This document shows, one piece after another, positions 6,962 to 7,778 of a stretch of DNA of 7,778 nt. The notes below the pieces were generated by a model. It made no database searches, was not told the origin of the DNA, and saw only the letters and a program-made list of their open reading frames with translations. A program made the position numbers and the translations under genes. Source of the stretch: an uncultured Peptococcaceae bacterium (GTDB lineage: Bacteria; Bacillota; Limnochordia; Darwinibacteriales; Darwinibacteriaceae); contig CALKAR010000246.1 in assembly GCA_937988745.1 (NCBI GenBank), positions 1 through 7,778 of the forward strand. The letters run 5' to 3'. Positions within the stretch are counted from its first letter, which is position 1, and every line of letters begins with the position of its first letter.

Positions 6962-7404
6962 TAACTATCTAGCTCCGGAGGTGCTGTGATTAATTTCTTT
7001 ACATCAGTAAGCTCTGGGCTATGCTTATCGATAAACTTAGCCACCTTCTCTCTGGCTTCTTGGCGTAGGGTGTCTACGTCCATTGAACTTACATCCGTAA
7101 GAGAGGTTGTGGACTCTACCTTGTCAGCCCACCCATGCCTATTCTTCATATAGAAGTTATACAATGATGTATTGAAGTTACGGTTTGAAACGTTCTTACG
7201 GGCTAAACCCTCCCAGTGTGCTAATGAGAGGGTTCGGCCATAATCGACAAGTTGAGCAAAGGTGCTGTTCTCTTGAATCTGCCTATGGTACTCACGAAGG
7301 GTAATCTTAAGCTCTGCCGCTACTTCTGCGTCGCTATACCCTTCGGAGTAATAATGGATAAGTTCTTGAGCCCAGCTCTTACCAGAGCTAACTATGTCTG
7401 ACAT
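6961..7404 (-). CDS. Terminase small subunit
   Basis: This 147-residue protein is directly upstream of, and overlaps by one base with, the large terminase gene (TAATG). Its role would be to recognise the packaging site on phage DNA and to load or regulate the large subunit. Residues about 10-45 contain YYSEGYSDAEVAAELKITLR, a helix-turn-helix of the kind used by small terminases to bind DNA. Residues 46-95 include FAQLVDYGRTLSLAHWEGLA and NTSLYNFYMKNRHGWADK; the YMKNRHGW.DK pattern is a hallmark of many phage small terminase subunits and related packaging proteins. The C-terminal 50 residues are charged and helical, suited to contacts with the large subunit. It starts at ATG 7404, which overlaps the previous stop; GGAGA about 13 nt upstream is a weak, distant ribosome site. 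Confidence 0.85.
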   Translation of the reverse strand: MSDIVSSGKSWAQELIHYYSEGYSDAEVAAELKITLREYHRQIQENSTFAQLVDYGRTLSLAHWEGLARKNVSNRNFNTSLYNFYMKNRHGWADKVESTTSLTDVSSMDVDTLRQEAREKVAKFIDKHSPELTDVKKLITAPPELDS

Positions 7405-7778
7405 TACTCAGTCTCATCTCCCACTACTGCCTCTTCTAGGGGACGCATGTCCTCCTTAGCTTTGGCATTCTCTCGTGGATCAAACTGGTCATAGAATCCA
7501 CCCTTACCATCTGGGCTTAGGTAGTTCTTGACATCTTCTGCTCGTAGAAGTTTACATAGCGGGAAGCAGTCTGCCTTACCATCCTCGTCTAGTTCGATAC
7601 CTACTAGTAGGGTTTCCTCTTCACCAGACTCTAGGTTGTAAGCATCCATAATGCCTACGCGGTTGCGGAACACTCCGTCATAGAACATAGCCAGCACACT
7701 GTCTAGCCATGGACTCTCTTCCTTGTTAGTAAACTTAATTAGAATAGGGGTGTGCTCTTCGTGCTGTTCCGGGCCGAA
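7404..7778 (-). CDS. Partial unidentified phage protein upstream of terminase (N-terminus outside window)
   Basis: The frame is open from the right edge of the window to TAA at 7406-7404 (124 residues visible), so the gene starts outside. GTG 7697 and ATG 7688 lie inside the frame, but the upstream frame is open and protein-like (FGPEQHEEHTPILIKFTNKE and on), so neither is needed as a start. The protein is soluble and acidic, ending in a Glu-rich tail (EEAVVGDETE). A segment IKFTNKEESPWLDSVLAMFY is followed by a beta-like VGIELDEDGKADCFPLCKLL stretch. There are no catalytic motifs or membrane segments. It overlaps the small terminase by one base and is therefore probably co-transcribed and coupled to it. 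I do not recognise the family; position just before terminase is compatible with a late accessory or regulatory role but does not prove it. Confidence 0.75.
   Translation of the reverse strand, partial: FGPEQHEEHTPILIKFTNKEESPWLDSVLAMFYDGVFRNRVGIMDAYNLESGEEETLLVGIELDEDGKADCFPLCKLLRAEDVKNYLSPDGKGGFYDQFDPRENAKAKEDMRPLEEAVVGDETE

Noticed and set aside
7686..7697. GTG 7697 or ATG 7688 as the start of the rightmost gene
   Set aside because: The frame stays open to the window edge with protein-like sequence and no ribosome site precedes these codons, so the gene is better called partial.
1..7778. Defence system, CRISPR array, tRNA, insertion sequence or integrase
   Set aside because: No spaced repeats, cloverleaf, terminal inverted repeats with transposase or integrase motifs were seen; all coding space is taken by head and packaging genes.

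Overview
The window is a virion-morphogenesis block of a tailed double-stranded DNA bacteriophage (Caudoviricetes) or a prophage. Every supportable gene lies on the minus strand, so transcription runs from base 7778 towards base 1. In that direction the order is: an unidentified protein cut by the window edge, terminase small subunit, terminase large subunit, portal, a 66-residue protein, an acidic scaffold, a major capsid protein of the phage N4 gp56 type, a putative head-associated protein, and a partial gene with a possible SAP/HeH-like N-terminus. This is the usual packaging-to-head order. The window ends before any tail gene, so the tail type cannot be read.

Layout: 7404-7778 holds the partial upstream gene. 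5375-7404 holds the packaging motor (small subunit, then ATPase/nuclease). 3216-5372 is the 718-residue portal with a long helical C-terminus. 3016-3216 is the small protein. 1991-3004 is the scaffold, 968-1969 the major capsid protein, 353-904 the putative head accessory protein and 1-262 the partial last gene. Genes are tightly packed. Three junctions are TAATG stop/start overlaps, one gap is 2 nt, and the only gaps above 25 nt are 905-967 and 263-352. Both of these carry inverted repeats and follow the capsid gene and its neighbour, where expression or transcript stability is likely tuned.

How the genes work together: portal, scaffold and coat protein would co-assemble into a procapsid; the small and large terminase subunits would recognise and cut concatemeric DNA and pump it through the portal; the scaffold would leave; and the 353-904 product may then bind the shell. 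No maturation protease is seen here. The coat protein starts directly with its mature-looking N-terminus, which fits a separate scaffold.

Host: not determinable. Composition is moderate GC. CTA is the main leucine codon of the capsid gene and CTAG tetramers are about twice as frequent as chance (hand count), both unlike Escherichia coli. All eight visible stop codons are TAA. I see no RNA genes, mobile elements, CRISPR arrays or defence genes, and no clearly new biological system. The most unusual points are a peptide shared between the starts of two neighbouring proteins, an imperfect repeat in the scaffold, and the CTAG/CTA bias.
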